Shown here: piece by piece, positions 44,766 through 60,064 of the stretch
Layout: each line of letters opens with the position of its first letter
Position numbering within the stretch: position 1 is the stretch's first letter
Assembly: GCA_034440575.1 (NCBI GenBank)
Contig: JAOTOL010000997.1
Coordinates: forward strand, 138,360 to 202,359
From: Imbricaverruca yamaguchii
Lineage: Eukaryota; Arthropoda; Thecostraca; Neoverrucidae
Direction of reading: 5' to 3'
DNA length: 64,000 nt
Notes under the pieces: model-generated
Database searches by the model: none
What the model was told of the DNA's origin: nothing
Seen by the model: the letters and a program-made list of their open reading frames with translations, nothing else
Program-made: the position numbers and the translations under genes

Positions 44766-45089
44766 CGGCTGATGATCCTCTCTGCGGGACCTCTCCCGCC
44801 TGTGTCGGCGCTCGTCTCTGTGGGACCTCTCCAGGCTGTGTCGGCGCTCGTCTCTGTGGGACCTCTCCCGGCTGTGTCGGCGCTCGTCTCTGTGGGACCT
44901 CTCCCGCCTGTGTCGGCGCTCGTCTCTGTGGGACCTCTCCAGGCTGTGTCGGCGCTCGTCTCTGTGGGACCTCTCCCGGCTTTGTCGGCGCTCGTCTCTG
45001 TGGGACCTCTCCCGGCTGTGTCGGCGCTCGTCTCTGTGGGACCTCTCCCGGCTGGCTTTGGCGCGCGCCTGCACCGCTAGCGCTGCCAT
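44766..45089 (-). CDS. Candidate first exon of an RS-like protein (12-residue repeats)
   Basis: Reading leftward from ATG at 45089, MAALAVQARAKASRERSHRD is followed by about eight copies of the 12-mer RERSHRDERRHS with small changes, then RRERSRREDHQP and a good donor, CCG|GTAAAG, at 44766. It is exactly 108 codons, phase 0. The composition is that of SR-related splicing proteins. A 36-bp minisatellite underlies it; because 36 is divisible by three, open frames arise on both strands, so chance cannot be excluded. The plus-strand reading (VSALVSVGPLPA repeats) is less protein-like. No family match could be named. Confidence 0.35.
44780..45053. repeat. 36-bp minisatellite, ~8 copies
   Basis: Unit GTGTCGGCGCTCGTCTCTGT plus GGGACCTCTCCCGGCT, with variation mainly in CCGGCT/CAGGCT/CCGCCT. 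It may be the coding repeat of a minus-strand RS-like exon. Confidence 0.93.
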
Positions 45090-45390
45090 TGGTCGCCGGC
45101 GCCGGCGCCGGCCGTCGTCCGGGCGCGACCATCTTGTAACACCTTCGATCGGCGACCGGGGGCGGGGCCAAGACACCACGTGACCCGCGACTCCAGCCTT
45201 CCTCTCGCTGGTTTTAATCAAGACTAATGGCCAGCCGGCCGGAGACCTGACAGGCCCATTTTTATTGGTCGGCGCAACAGAGCACTCGCGGAAATTAGCG
45301 CTGCCCTGGAGGGTGGCCGCCGGTGTTGGTGCGGTGAGCGCGTGGTGACTGGTGGCCGCTTACCTGACCTGGCCGCGGTGAAGCCGGCCC
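45090..45390. promoter_or_regulatory. Candidate bidirectional CpG-rich promoter
   Basis: A 301-bp GC- and CpG-rich interval between two divergent ATGs. It contains CCATCTTG (45129-45136, the reverse of the YY1-like CAAGATGG) and ATTGG boxes (CCAAT inverted) at 45088-45092 and 45264-45268. No TATA box was seen. Its role rests on the two flanking candidate first exons being real. Confidence 0.35.
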
Positions 45391-45487
45391 ATGACCGGCC
45401 TACTGCCGCAGGCGGTCATGACTGGCCTCGAGAACACCTCGCCGGATGTGCTGCTGGCCTTGCTCTCTCGCAACAAGGCGCTCGAAG
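45391..45487 (+). CDS. Candidate first coding exon, unidentified gene
   Basis: ATG at 45391 opens MTGLLPQAVMTGLENTSPDV followed by LLALLSRNKALE, then a strong donor CTCGAAG|GTAAGG (phase 1, 32 codons plus one base). A second in-frame ATG at 45418 (MTGLENTSPDVLLALL) may be the true start. LLALL fits the LxxLL nuclear-receptor-box pattern, and the end looks like the beginning of a helix. GC-rich codons resemble the PNISR exons. The remaining exons are not recognised in the window, so the protein stays unnamed. Confidence 0.42.
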
Positions 45488-45489
45488 GT

Positions 45490-47040
45490 AAGGCCCAGCG
45501 GGGGAGTCGCCACTCCAATGTGAATTGCAACTCGAAACTGACCTTCCACGTTGTATTTCATTTTCTAACATAGTTATTGAAATATTACTTGCTTCTATTT
45601 CACTATCTTCGAGTCATTTCCCTCCCTGAAGCCTTCCCTACCTTTTTTACAATATAAATATAATCATAAAATGTCGGAATGTAATTAATCATACAAGTAC
45701 ATAACAATCAAACATTCTCCGAGAAAACCTAGCTGGACTCGCCAAAGATGAAGGGCTCATGCTGCCAGCCATGCTGACTAAACGTGCTCAGTGCGCTCTG
45801 CGCTCAGTGTTGTATTTAGGCTAATTATGTTTCGTTAACCACTGCGCCAATAGTTACAACAGATACATCTGATAAGAAGACAATCGTAACCATGTAAGAC
45901 AAACGGCTGCTTACAATACGCATACACCTGAAAAGGAAGAGTTTCCGTTTTAGATAGCTGATAACCATAGATGCAGCTCTGCATCCATGGTCGATATGGA
46001 TGCGCCTGCTCCATGACATCCAGGTGTTATCCTTCAGTTGTTGCCTAATGCTGGTGGCCTTGATGTGCAATTGTATTTTATTTGTTTTCCTAATATCATT
46101 ATCTGAAGTTGTATATTTGGCTTCTGTTGACTGCTTGATTTTAATTTCCCCTTAGTCTTGTCTTCAAGTGCTCTCTTCATACGGGCATCTTTATTTCACT
46201 CGGTCGAGTAAATGTTTGCATTTAAACTTTAGGATGCAGTTTGGTTCGTGAGTACTTTGTCCTCACTATAACAACTGACTAGTATCAATTGGCACGAACA
46301 ACCACAGCAACGACTAATAGTTATGGGTGGAAAGTGCTGCTTTGACGTTAATCTTTTCGGAGAGAATGGTCGCTCGTCATACTGTTAATATAATATTTGT
46401 CAGGCAGCATGGAGCCTTTCAGCTTGCCATTGCGCTTGAAGAAACAGAACATGCATGCTTCGCAACATTGAAGGGTTGTAGTTGAGAGCTGTAGTTCTCG
46501 TATGTACAGAGATGCAGTTCTCGTATGTAGTCGTTGAATAAGCCTGCACGCTCACTGATGAGCGCCATCAATCCAACGACGAAAATATATTACTCGCTAT
46601 TTTGCTACTCATAAAACAGCAGTCAAAGACTCCGTGACACTAACAAGTACATATTATTCGTCCACCCTGCGGTGTTCCCTCACTTTCTGACATATTGCGA
46701 CACACAGTGACGCAACCGCTTTTACGGAGAGACTGGTTTAAAGTCACCACAGTACCGGTCATTCGCTTCTGCCCCAATGTTAAACGCTCAGACTATTTAC
46801 TAGGTTTATCTCGGCTCACCATATACTGATGTGAATCCGGACCACAGACGTACACAATCTCCAGATTCGTGATTCTTCTCACACGCAGCTGGGGAGCATC
46901 ACCGACGCATTGCTACATGTGGCATAACATTATTGACATATTTTCTACACATTATACCCACCGATTTGGCATTCAATCTGTGTTGGATTCGAAGCCCCGC
47001 CGTTAGCCAGTTAGTGTCGGGATAGCCGTATAGCGGCTGG
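45490..47040. other. No gene seen
   Basis: AT-rich. If the exon at 45391 is real, this is its first intron. No further exon was recognised. Confidence 0.45.
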
Positions 47041-48225
47041 GGCTGGCGACATGGTGACCACACAGCTGGCGACATGGCGACCAGAACAGCTGGAGACATG
47101 GCGACCAGAACAGCTGGAGACATGGCGACCACACCAGCTGGAGACATGGCGACCAGAACAGCTGAAGACATGGCGACCACACCAGCTGGAGACATGGTGA
47201 CCAGAACAGCTGGAGACATGGTGACCACACCAGCTGGAGACATGGGGACCAGATCAGCTGGATATATGGTGACCATAACAGCTGACGACATGGCGACCAC
47301 ACCAGCTGGCGACATGGTGACCAGAACAGCTGGAGACATGGTGACCACACCAGCTGGAGACATGGGGACCAGATCAGCTGGATATATGGTGACCAGAACA
47401 GCTGACGACATGGCGACCACACCAGCTGGTGACATGGTGACCAGAACAGCTGGAGACGTGGCGACCACACCAGCTGGAGACATGGGGACCAGATCAGCTG
47501 GATATATGGTGACCAGAACAGCTGACGACATGGCGACCACACCAGCTGGAGACATGGTGACCAGAACAGCTGGAGACGTGGCGACCACACCAGCTGGAGA
47601 CATGGGGACCAGATCAGCTGGATATATGGTGACCAGAACAGCTGACGACATGGCGACCACACCAGCTGGAGACATGGTGACCAGAACAGCTGGAGACATG
47701 GTGACCACACCAGCTGGAGACATGGGGACCAGATCAGCTGGATATATGGTGACCAGAACAGCTGACGACATGGCGACCACACCAGCTGGTGACATGGTGA
47801 CCAGAACAGCTGGAGACATGGCGACCACACCAGCTGGTGACATGGTGACCAGAACAGCTGACGACATGGCGACCACACCAGCTGGTGACATGGTGACCAC
47901 ACTAGCCGGTGATATGGCGACCAGAACAGCTGGCGACATGGCGACAACACAAGCTGGTGACATGGTGACCACACCAGCTGGAGACATGGGGACCATACCA
48001 GCTGGCAACATGGTGACCACACTAGCTGGTGACATGGTAATCATGATATCTGACGACATGGTGACCAGAACAGCTGGTGACATGGTGACCACACAAGCTG
48101 GTGACATGGTGACCACACTAGCTGGTGACATGGTAATCATGATATCTGACGACATGGTGACCAGAACAGCTGGTGACATGGTGACCACACGAGCTGGTGA
48201 CGTGGCGACCACACCAGCTGGTGAA
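47041..48225. repeat. 24-bp minisatellite, ~49 copies, with 120-bp higher-order repeats
   Basis: Unit GACATGGCGACCACACCAGC plus TGGA. GCTGGATATATGGTGACC recurs at exact 120-bp steps (47259, 47379, 47499, 47619, 47739), showing five copies of a five-unit higher-order block. Near the right end a 96-bp block containing AATCATGATATCTGAC is duplicated (48039, 48135). Since 24 is divisible by three, ORFs of 339-455 codons are open in three readings across both strands. None has non-repeat flanks resembling protein. Confidence 0.95.
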
Positions 48226-48229
48226 TGTT

Positions 48230-49085
48230 GCGTTCGCTCCGAGCACTTGGGGTAGACACCGAGCACTAGGGATAGCCACCGGGTGAAACATGACGTTAGC
48301 TGGAATGCCCACGTGATGCCCAGATGGTTAAGGTATAAGATGGCTCAGATAATTACTGCTGTTTCCCGCAAAAAGAAACAACGTGTTACCTACAATTACA
48401 ATTCATCCTTTCTTGACTGAGAATGGTCAACAAGAATATTGCTATGGTTCGATGCATGTTAGTTTCGTGTAATAACATGTTCATGCACACCGTGTACTGA
48501 AAACACGGGTAGGTATTCCTCGGCGCATTTGGCCTGGTAGTCAACTAACCTAGGAAGCTGTCCTGGGAGCAATGTAGGGAACACCATCCAGAACAAGCGA
48601 GTCTGCAAGTTAGAATTAATCGGCGAATACACATCCCACCATGATGACCGAAAACAAAGCTGTTCGACGACTATTTACGCTATCCTTTGACCGTTTGAGC
48701 TGGCGAGATGCAAACACGTATTTGAATAGAAATTAACCGGGCCATCTCATCTGGTGTACGGGAATAGCTTTTGCTTTCATTTGTAAAATCATCGAATTGG
48801 TTTGAGCAGATAGATTTCGATAAATGTGTTCTACCTGCACCATGGAAGTATATTTTCATATGATAGTGCAGGGTTTACGGATCTCATGGACAAACAAGGT
48901 CATAAGTGATATCCAGATAAATGCAGAACTGTAAGCAACACTTGTAAGCAAGAATGATAATGATCTAGGGGTAAAGTGCCAAAGTTGAATACGGACCAAA
49001 CGCATTTAAACGTGACGATCATGTCATGAATTATCTCCCCAAAAATGAATGCTTCCAGAACTAGTGATGCTGGAAGATGAAAACC
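48230..49085. other. No gene seen
   Basis: AT-leaning intergenic sequence between minisatellites. Confidence 0.45.
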
Positions 49086-49094
49086 ACAACGTAG

Positions 49095-49425
49095 CAATGG
49101 CCTCAACACCGTAACACTGACATCAACACCACAATACCATCTCACCGTAACACTGACATCAACACCACGGTACCGTCTCACCGTAACACTGACGTCCCAT
49201 CGTAACACTGACGTCACAACCACGGAACCGTCTCACCGTAACACTGACGTCCCATCGTAACACTGACGTCACAACCACGGTACCGTCTCACCGTAACACT
49301 GACGTCCCATCGTAACACTGACGTCACAACCACGGTACCGTCTCATCGTAATACTGACGTCTCATCGTAACACTGACGTCTCTACCACGGTGCCGTTTCA
49401 CCGTAACACTGACGTCAACACCACA
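49095..49425. repeat. Minisatellite with TGACGTCA-containing units (55-bp compound period)
   Basis: CGTAACACTGACGTCCCAT (19 bp) alternates with a 36-bp unit containing CACTGACGTCACAACCACGG; the compound period is 55 bp (49246 to 49301). CRE-like palindromes TGACGTCA occur in several units. Confidence 0.88.
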
Positions 49426-49727
49426 CATGGGAGTAATCGGGAAAGGATTTTGGAGATGTCCAAGTCGCAAGCTGAAAGCAAGATGTCTCCCAAAGGGCCC
49501 CGGTATGCAATGAAAACTGATGACCGAAAATGAGCAGCAACATCAGTGTTCCAACAATGAAAGGAGCTCTAAATTAAACCAACTCATTTTTTTGTTCTTC
49601 TTGACGATTCTTCAATACCAAGCACAGACAAAAACGATTAATTTTCGGAGGTTGAACATTCCAGAAGCCATAGCTCTCCAAGTTGTTGCCCTCTGGGTGC
49701 GCCACTGCTGTCACTTGACCGGCACGC

Positions 49728-50722
49728 CGACCATCACTGTCACAGAGCACCGGCACACTGACCGTCACTGTCACAGAGCACCGGCACACTGGCCGTCACT
49801 GTCACAAAGCACCGGCACACTGACCGTCACTGTCACAGAGCACCGGCACACTGATCGTCACTGTCACAGAGCACCGACACACTGACCATCACTGTCACAG
49901 AGCACCGGCACACTGACCGTCACTGTCACAGAGCACCGGCACACTGGCCGTCACTGTCACAAAGCACCGGCACACTGACCGTCACTGTCACAGAGCACCG
50001 GCACACTGGCCGTCACTGTCACAGAGCACCGGCACACTGACCGTCACTGTCACAGAGCACCGGCACACTGACCGTCACTGTCACAGAGCACCGGCACACT
50101 GACCGTCACTGTCACAGAGCACCGGCACACTGGCCGTCACTGTCACAAAGCACCGGCACACTGACCGTCACTGTCACAGAGCACCGGCACACTGGCCGTC
50201 ACTGTCACAGAGCACCGGCACACTGACCGTCACTGTCACAGAGCACCGGCACACTGACCGTCACTGTCACAGAGCACCGGCACACTGACCGTCACTGTCA
50301 CAGAGCACCGGCACACTGCCGTCACTGTACAGAGCACCGGCACACTGACCGTCACTGTCACAGAGCACCGGCACACTGGCCGTCACTGTCACAAAGCACC
50401 GGCACACTGACCGTCACTGTCACAGAGCACCGGCACACTGATCGTCACTGTCACAGAGCACTGGCACACTGACCGTCACTGTCACAGAGCACCGGCACAC
50501 TGACCGTCACTGTCACAGAGCACCGGCACACTGACCGTCACTGTCACAAAGCACCGGCACACTGACCGTCACTGTCACAGAGCACCGACACACTGACCGT
50601 CACTGTCACAGAGTACAGGAACACTGACCGTCACTGTCACAGAGCACCGGCACACTGGCCGCCATTGTCACAGAGCACCGGCACACTGACCGCCGTTGTC
50701 ACGGAGCACCGGCACACTGACA
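49728..50722. repeat. 31-bp minisatellite, ~32 copies
   Basis: Unit CACTGACCGTCACTGTCACA plus GAGCACCGGCA. The variant CACAAAGCACC recurs at 49806, 49961, 50147 and 50393, that is at 5, 6 and about 8 unit steps, revealing segmental duplication inside the array. Confidence 0.95.
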
Positions 50723-50739
50723 ACTGCCGTGAACCGTGT

Positions 50740-54666
<3,927 letters not shown>

Positions 54667-54669
54667 CCG

Positions 54670-55990
54670 TATGGGTGTGTAGGTGTGCGCGTTTTTGAGT
54701 ATGTATGTACGCGCCATGTAGCTTGTCCGCAGAATACCTTCAAGACAATTATCCATAATTTAATCGGATGATATATCATTGGTGAGATAAAGTGAGCACA
54801 AGCAAATGTTATCAACGAGCGATCTACGACAGGGACACCGAGGACCCCCTGGTATGCACATGTGCCCCTATGGTCGCCAGCATGTGTCCCCCCATGGAAA
54901 TGCGGCGCCTCTTCAAGACGGCTCGAGTGTACCCCCGTCCTCCTTATCGTTCATGAGATTGTTAAAGCCCAAACACCTTTTTTAGAGGAAGAGGGGCCCG
55001 TTTGAGACGAAAATGTGCTCGATACTCGTGTGCCTCCCCTTCCTCCGCCAAACGAATTTTTCCGCCGAAGGCGCCCCCCGGAGTAATGTGCCCCGCACCC
55101 GATGATAATTCCTAGATCTACGATCGTCTGCTTCACCTGCTTCCTGCCAATGACTTTTCGCGCCCTACATACAGGAAACGTAATGAAAAGTATAACGTGA
55201 AACCTGCTAGGTAGTCTGTGCCGCAGCACTATCCATCGCATATAGTCGCCGGGTAGGCTGTACCGCTCGACTTCTCGGCTCGGCGGGCCAGGCCGGTTAC
55301 GGAGCATTGAAGTCTTCTTGTTGTGTCTTGTCCTTGAAGTCTTGTCTTACGTTTTCGGGACTGATTATATGCCGTTGTTTTCGGCTATCGGGTAAAACAT
55401 CAGTAGGCAATATATCCGCACGCCTAATGTCACCAGCGAATACTGGTCATATTGTTAACAGGGCGTTTAGCAAGGTTCATGCACATTTGCACCCGAACTC
55501 TTCGGCTTCGCCCGCCAGTGCGTGCAATTAATGTGGAGGTGAACAGCAGAAATGTTTAAGCATGCCTATGATTACGTATTTGTAAAATCACAAACGGTCA
55601 GAAATTGCCAAAACCGAGACAACACTGAATTGTGGAACAGTGAAGCTCTAGTTGAGGTTTCTACCAGAGGAATAGGTAGTGCCTGATCCCCTTAACTTGT
55701 ATTATTTACCGGTGGAATGGTGCTTATCAGAGGCCCAACCAAGGTAGCCACCACTCTCCTCAGTTAGCAACCAAACATACGCTAGATGGAACAAGACATT
55801 CATATTTTCACAACCCAAAGCCATAAATTGTTTGGCGCGTGAAGTATACCGAAATGGTCTGTGTTTCATAAGGCTCTTTTGGTCAAGGCCTCCTTAAGTA
55901 TATCCTGGCTGCGCCCCTGGTACTTACGGTGCGCCAGGGGCGCACAATAAGCACCAGGGTAAGCACCATCTATCGCATATAAGGAGGCAT
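54670..55990. other. No gene seen
   Basis: Mixed intergenic sequence; no coding motif recognised. Confidence 0.4.
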
Positions 55991-55994
55991 CTTC

Positions 55995-56550
55995 CACCTG
56001 CTTTCATCTCCGCGCTGGTCAATGCCCAGGTCTTCTCGCAGTTGCGCTACTGTATTTCTGTGTATGGTAACGGAACCAAAAAGGCCCTACCTCGCATTAA
56101 TAAAATTATGAACTACTCGGTTGAAGTAATTTTCGTCCGTGAACAATTGACCATGTTTCGGATCTGCTGAGGAGACTGGGCTGGCTCAGTGCGGAGAACT
56201 TAGGCAGATACCACACCCTGTGTCTCACCCACAAGGCGCGCCGTCATGGTGAGCCAGTCACTGGCTCATGACCTCACCACCGTAGCGGAGGTTTGTGAAC
56301 GGATCACCCGTCAGGACTATCACCCGTCATGTGAACGGATCACCCGTCAGGACGGATCACCCGTCAGAACTGACCACCCGTCAGGAGTATGTCCCCCGGC
56401 CCTTACTGAGATGGAGAAGAGGCGTTTTAGCTCCAGAGCACCACTTATATTCAGCTCGTTGCCACCCGAGCTGATTTGGCTTCCCGTACCGATCTTCGGT
56501 CGGCACCTACTGCCGCACCTGTCCAACGTGTCGCCTGTGCCGGAATGATC
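55995..56550 (+). pseudogene. LINE reverse-transcriptase C-terminal remnant
   Basis: Plus-strand reading FISALVNAQVFSQLRYCISV, YGNGTKKALPRINKIM and (after a one-base deletion near 56150) DHVSDLLRRLGWLSAENLGR then YHTLCLTHKARRHGEP. This is the typical post-polymerase region of a LINE ORF2. It ends with FSSRAPLIFSSLPPELIWLP. A tandem disruption (GGATCACCCGTCAGGA repeats, 56290-56390) interrupts it. It differs in sequence from the other two LINEs, so it is a third lineage. Confidence 0.78.
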
Positions 56551-56649
56551 TGCTGCTCGCCCGCTGTATTTGTGTTATTTATTATGATATGTATGACCAC
56601 CGGCTTAGCTGTTTTGTGATTTTGACCTTTTCTGCTCTGCTGTTTTATC

Positions 56650-58790
56650 TAATTAACGCGAGGTTGCCCTAGCCCCACGTCCATTGTGGATTACCTCAAT
56701 CGGTATCTGTGCGTACTAATTTGATAAGCATCGTAATGGAGGTATAGATCAGACTAGGAAATATCCATGAGTTGCACAGAAACTTGTAATGGAAGCCCGG
56801 CAATTGCCAATATATTACAAATATAACACCCCTCCCAATGTGCGAACTTACAGCCCACTCGCTCGTTTGGAGTTCTTGAGCTCTGTGCAGCATACTGGAT
56901 ATAATCGATAACTTGCACATGCTACGAGCACTTGCATTGTTGGTCCGTTACTCGCTCAGGGTCGTGATTACCAATCACGGAAGTTTTGAGGATAATGTCT
57001 GTTATTTTATGCACACAAGTGTGTAGCATCGCTTGCGAGCACTTACTTCATTGTTTTAGAATGCTGGGACCTCCTTTTTGAAGAGTCGTTTTTCAGTGAT
57101 GATGAATGCTCAGCATTGAATTCGTCCCAAAATATGCGCAAACTGTCCAGCTGGAAGACATTTTAAACGCTATATTTAGTTAAATGCATGTCTGCAGGAG
57201 ATCCCGGGCGGGATGAGGGAGGGTCTAGATCCATGGTTGCTAATGCTAATGCTATGCTAATGCTAATGCTAATGTTACATTTCGTATTCAATCGGAAATT
57301 GCGTCTGGAAAATTAGGACTCCACTAGCTTCGTGAGAGATCTCCAACCGTGGCTAAATAACATATAATTCTGGCGCTTCCCTGGGTCAGCTGAGGTCATC
57401 ATGGTTGCACATGTATGGTCATTATAGTTGTCTCACCATTTTATCTTTGGACTGTGAATGGTTACACAGCCGATTAAATCTCTGAATAGCATTTGCTACC
57501 GCCATTTATCCATGCATACGCGATGGCGTTCTTGCAAGGTGTGGTGCATTGTCTTGTAGTTGTTGTAAAATGTACTTAGAAATCGCTTCCGATGGGTATG
57601 CTTGCACATATTCCGAGGATATCTAGTGAATTGTGTTGCATGTAATCAAAGATTGCATGGGCGAATGTTTAATCTAGGTGAACATGGGTCACCATGGCCT
57701 TTACGCCGCTGGCTATCTCACTACTAGTGAGTGAAGCCAACACGTGACCATTTCTGGGCACTTTACAGCACTTACCAAAAAATGTTCTAACTGGGTGGCA
57801 TGCCGTAGCTAAAACTCCTTAAATCGTATCACCAGGGATTAACTTGACCTGAAGCTTATTTCTACGACAGCTGGCTATGCAGTGTAAGTAAAGTGAAAAC
57901 CGAAGTATGAAAACTGAAGTATGAAAAGGCAATGCTAGAACTGTTCTAACTATTAAATATATTGCAAAAGCATCGAAGGTCAGTGGCATATGCCGATCTC
58001 AGGGTGTCCCTCACAGACCCGGGAAGTACTGTCGGTGGAAACCCGTAGCGATACCGATAGGTAGCAGCCCATATTTAAGCAAAGTTTTCTTTTTCGCATA
58101 TGCTTTGGTCTGACATGCCGTAGCTAAAAGCCGGTTAAGTCGGTGGCCTAGGAAGACTTTGATCTTAAAGTTTGAGAGTATTTTCAAAATTAATTTGGCA
58201 TGAGGTATTGAAAATGTTGGAAGGAATTCGTGGACTGTTCGGCGGATATGTGAAAATAAATGTCACGGGAAGCGAATACCTATCCCGCTCCCCGTTCCTG
58301 CCCCTTCATAAACTTCAAAAACCGCTTCATAGCAACGGAAGTTCCAAGAAGCGCTGTTTGCAATGCAATACAGCGCATGGAAAAAGGAAAAGGTACTGAA
58401 CACTTAAAGGAAGGCTGACCCGCTGTAGAAATGACTGAGGCACCAAAGGGGACACTGGTAGAAGTGATGAAGCACATGGTGGGTATGTTCTATCGGGTGT
58501 TTTCCAGAAGGTTCTGGTGTAGTCAGGCTAATGTCACCACAGATCTAAAGAAGATGGTCTCAAGTGCAGAAGAGACAAAGGACACCTCAGTTGACAGACA
58601 AGCAAAGCAAGTGACACAATCGTGATCGCCGCAAATAATACCGTGACGAGCAGCATTCGTAACGATGAAATCGAAGGCTGCTTTAATAATCTGCTATTTG
58701 ATACAAACTAAACTCTTAAAATCCCAAATGGTGGCACCGGGTCTACACATTACCGGATGGATTCGAAAAAGACAACAGTATGACACACTA
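56650..58790. other. No gene seen; short GCTAAT microsatellite
   Basis: AT-rich intergenic DNA. GCTAAT repeats about six times, imperfectly, at 57238-57275. Confidence 0.45.
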
Positions 58791-58794
58791 TTGA

Positions 58795-59035
58795 CGCACA
58801 GCTCTGGCACAGCTCGCACTATTAGGGCACAACTGTGGCACAGCTCACACTACTGACGGCACCACTCTGGCACGGCTCACATTACTGACGGCACCACTCT
58901 GGCACGGCTCACACTACTGACCGCACCACTCTGGCACAGCTCACACTACTGACGGCAGAACTCTGGCACAGCTCACACTATTAGGGGCACAACTGTGGCA
59001 CAGCTCACACTAATGACGGCACCACTCTGGCACAG
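58795..59035. repeat. 32-bp minisatellite, ~7 copies
   Basis: Unit GGCACGGCTCACATTACTGA plus CGGCACCACTCT, with exact 32-bp spacing at 58869 to 58901. Variants carry AACTGT or CAGCTC. Confidence 0.88.
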
Positions 59036-59289
59036 CCTGTCCGTTTCCACGCCACCCATCTGGTTTGTGATCGTGACGGATCTGAGGCGCGCCGTGTCGG
59101 TGGGTGGGCGAGCAGCGCTGTCAGTAGGCGGCGGCCGGCACCACTCCCGCCGGCCGGCTGTCACTTCTGACGTCATAATGTCATGTCGTGACGTGGCGCG
59201 CGTCTGCCGCCGGTTCACGAAGGCCGCACAAAAACGCCGCACAGCCGGACACTGATGACAGGCCGGAGGATGGTGCGGCCGGCCACGGC

Positions 59290-59490
59290 TACGGCTAGCT
59301 ATTGGGAGGTGCGGCTGGGCCGTGATTGGGAGGTGCGGCCGTGATTGGGAAGCGCGGCTGGAGGCTTAATCGCGGGGTCCGGCTGGGCCGTGGTTAAGAA
59401 ATGCGGCTGGAGACCGTGATAGTGGGGTTTATTAGGATCGTGGTGTTTATATAGGAGGTGGTGTTGAGGCTGGGGCGTGGCCTCGTGTCT
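59290..59490. repeat. Degenerate GC-rich minisatellite
   Basis: Diverged copies of GTGCGGCTGGGCCGTGATTG with GGGAG. No coding sense recognised. Confidence 0.55.
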
Positions 59491-59499
59491 CACAGTGGC

Positions 59500-60060
59500 T
59501 AGAGATACACATTGTTGTTTAGTTATAACTTACAGCCCATATCTGAATTAGTTCATTGCATGAAGTAGCGTCAGACATAAAAAAATCTTAGACGGAGCTA
59601 ACCGTGCTAGATACAATGCATTCTGCCCTCCGTCCCAGATAGGCAATTATTTAGCTGGCTTATTCCTGTGCTTTCTAAATCTGACTTGTGAATCTATGCA
59701 GTGGGCATGTGGAAACATTATAATACAACTCCTTTTTTAAGTTCTGCAACTTTTCTGATGCCGGTACCATGATTATCTGCAATTCTCCGTAGTTCTGTAG
59801 TAGCTTTTTGGAGAAGCAAAAGCTGGGCATTTTAAGTTAGGCCTTTCACATCAGATGCAGCAATTCACTTATTGACATAGCTATGCGGTTGGTGGCTTTC
59901 ATTGATGAGGTCCTAAGACAACATGGCTGTGAACAAGTTTGATACAAAACTGGCATATCTGAACACCACCGAAAGTTCATGTTTCCTGCGACAGTTCATT
60001 TTCCCTGTGAACATGGCCTGCGATCTCGTCCAACGGCATTCCCGCCTGTGGCTTTATTTG
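59500..60060. other. No gene seen
   Basis: AT-rich intergenic DNA. Confidence 0.45.
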
Positions 60061-60064
60061 GCAG

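Noticed and set aside
46899..48266. Minus-strand ORF of 455 codons and plus-strand ORF of 393 codons over the 24-bp array
   Set aside because: The unit length is a multiple of three, so several readings are open at once. None has a non-repeat domain, splice context or family signal.
49728..50722. CRISPR-like regular repeats
   Set aside because: Direct tandem units with no unique spacers; a eukaryotic minisatellite.
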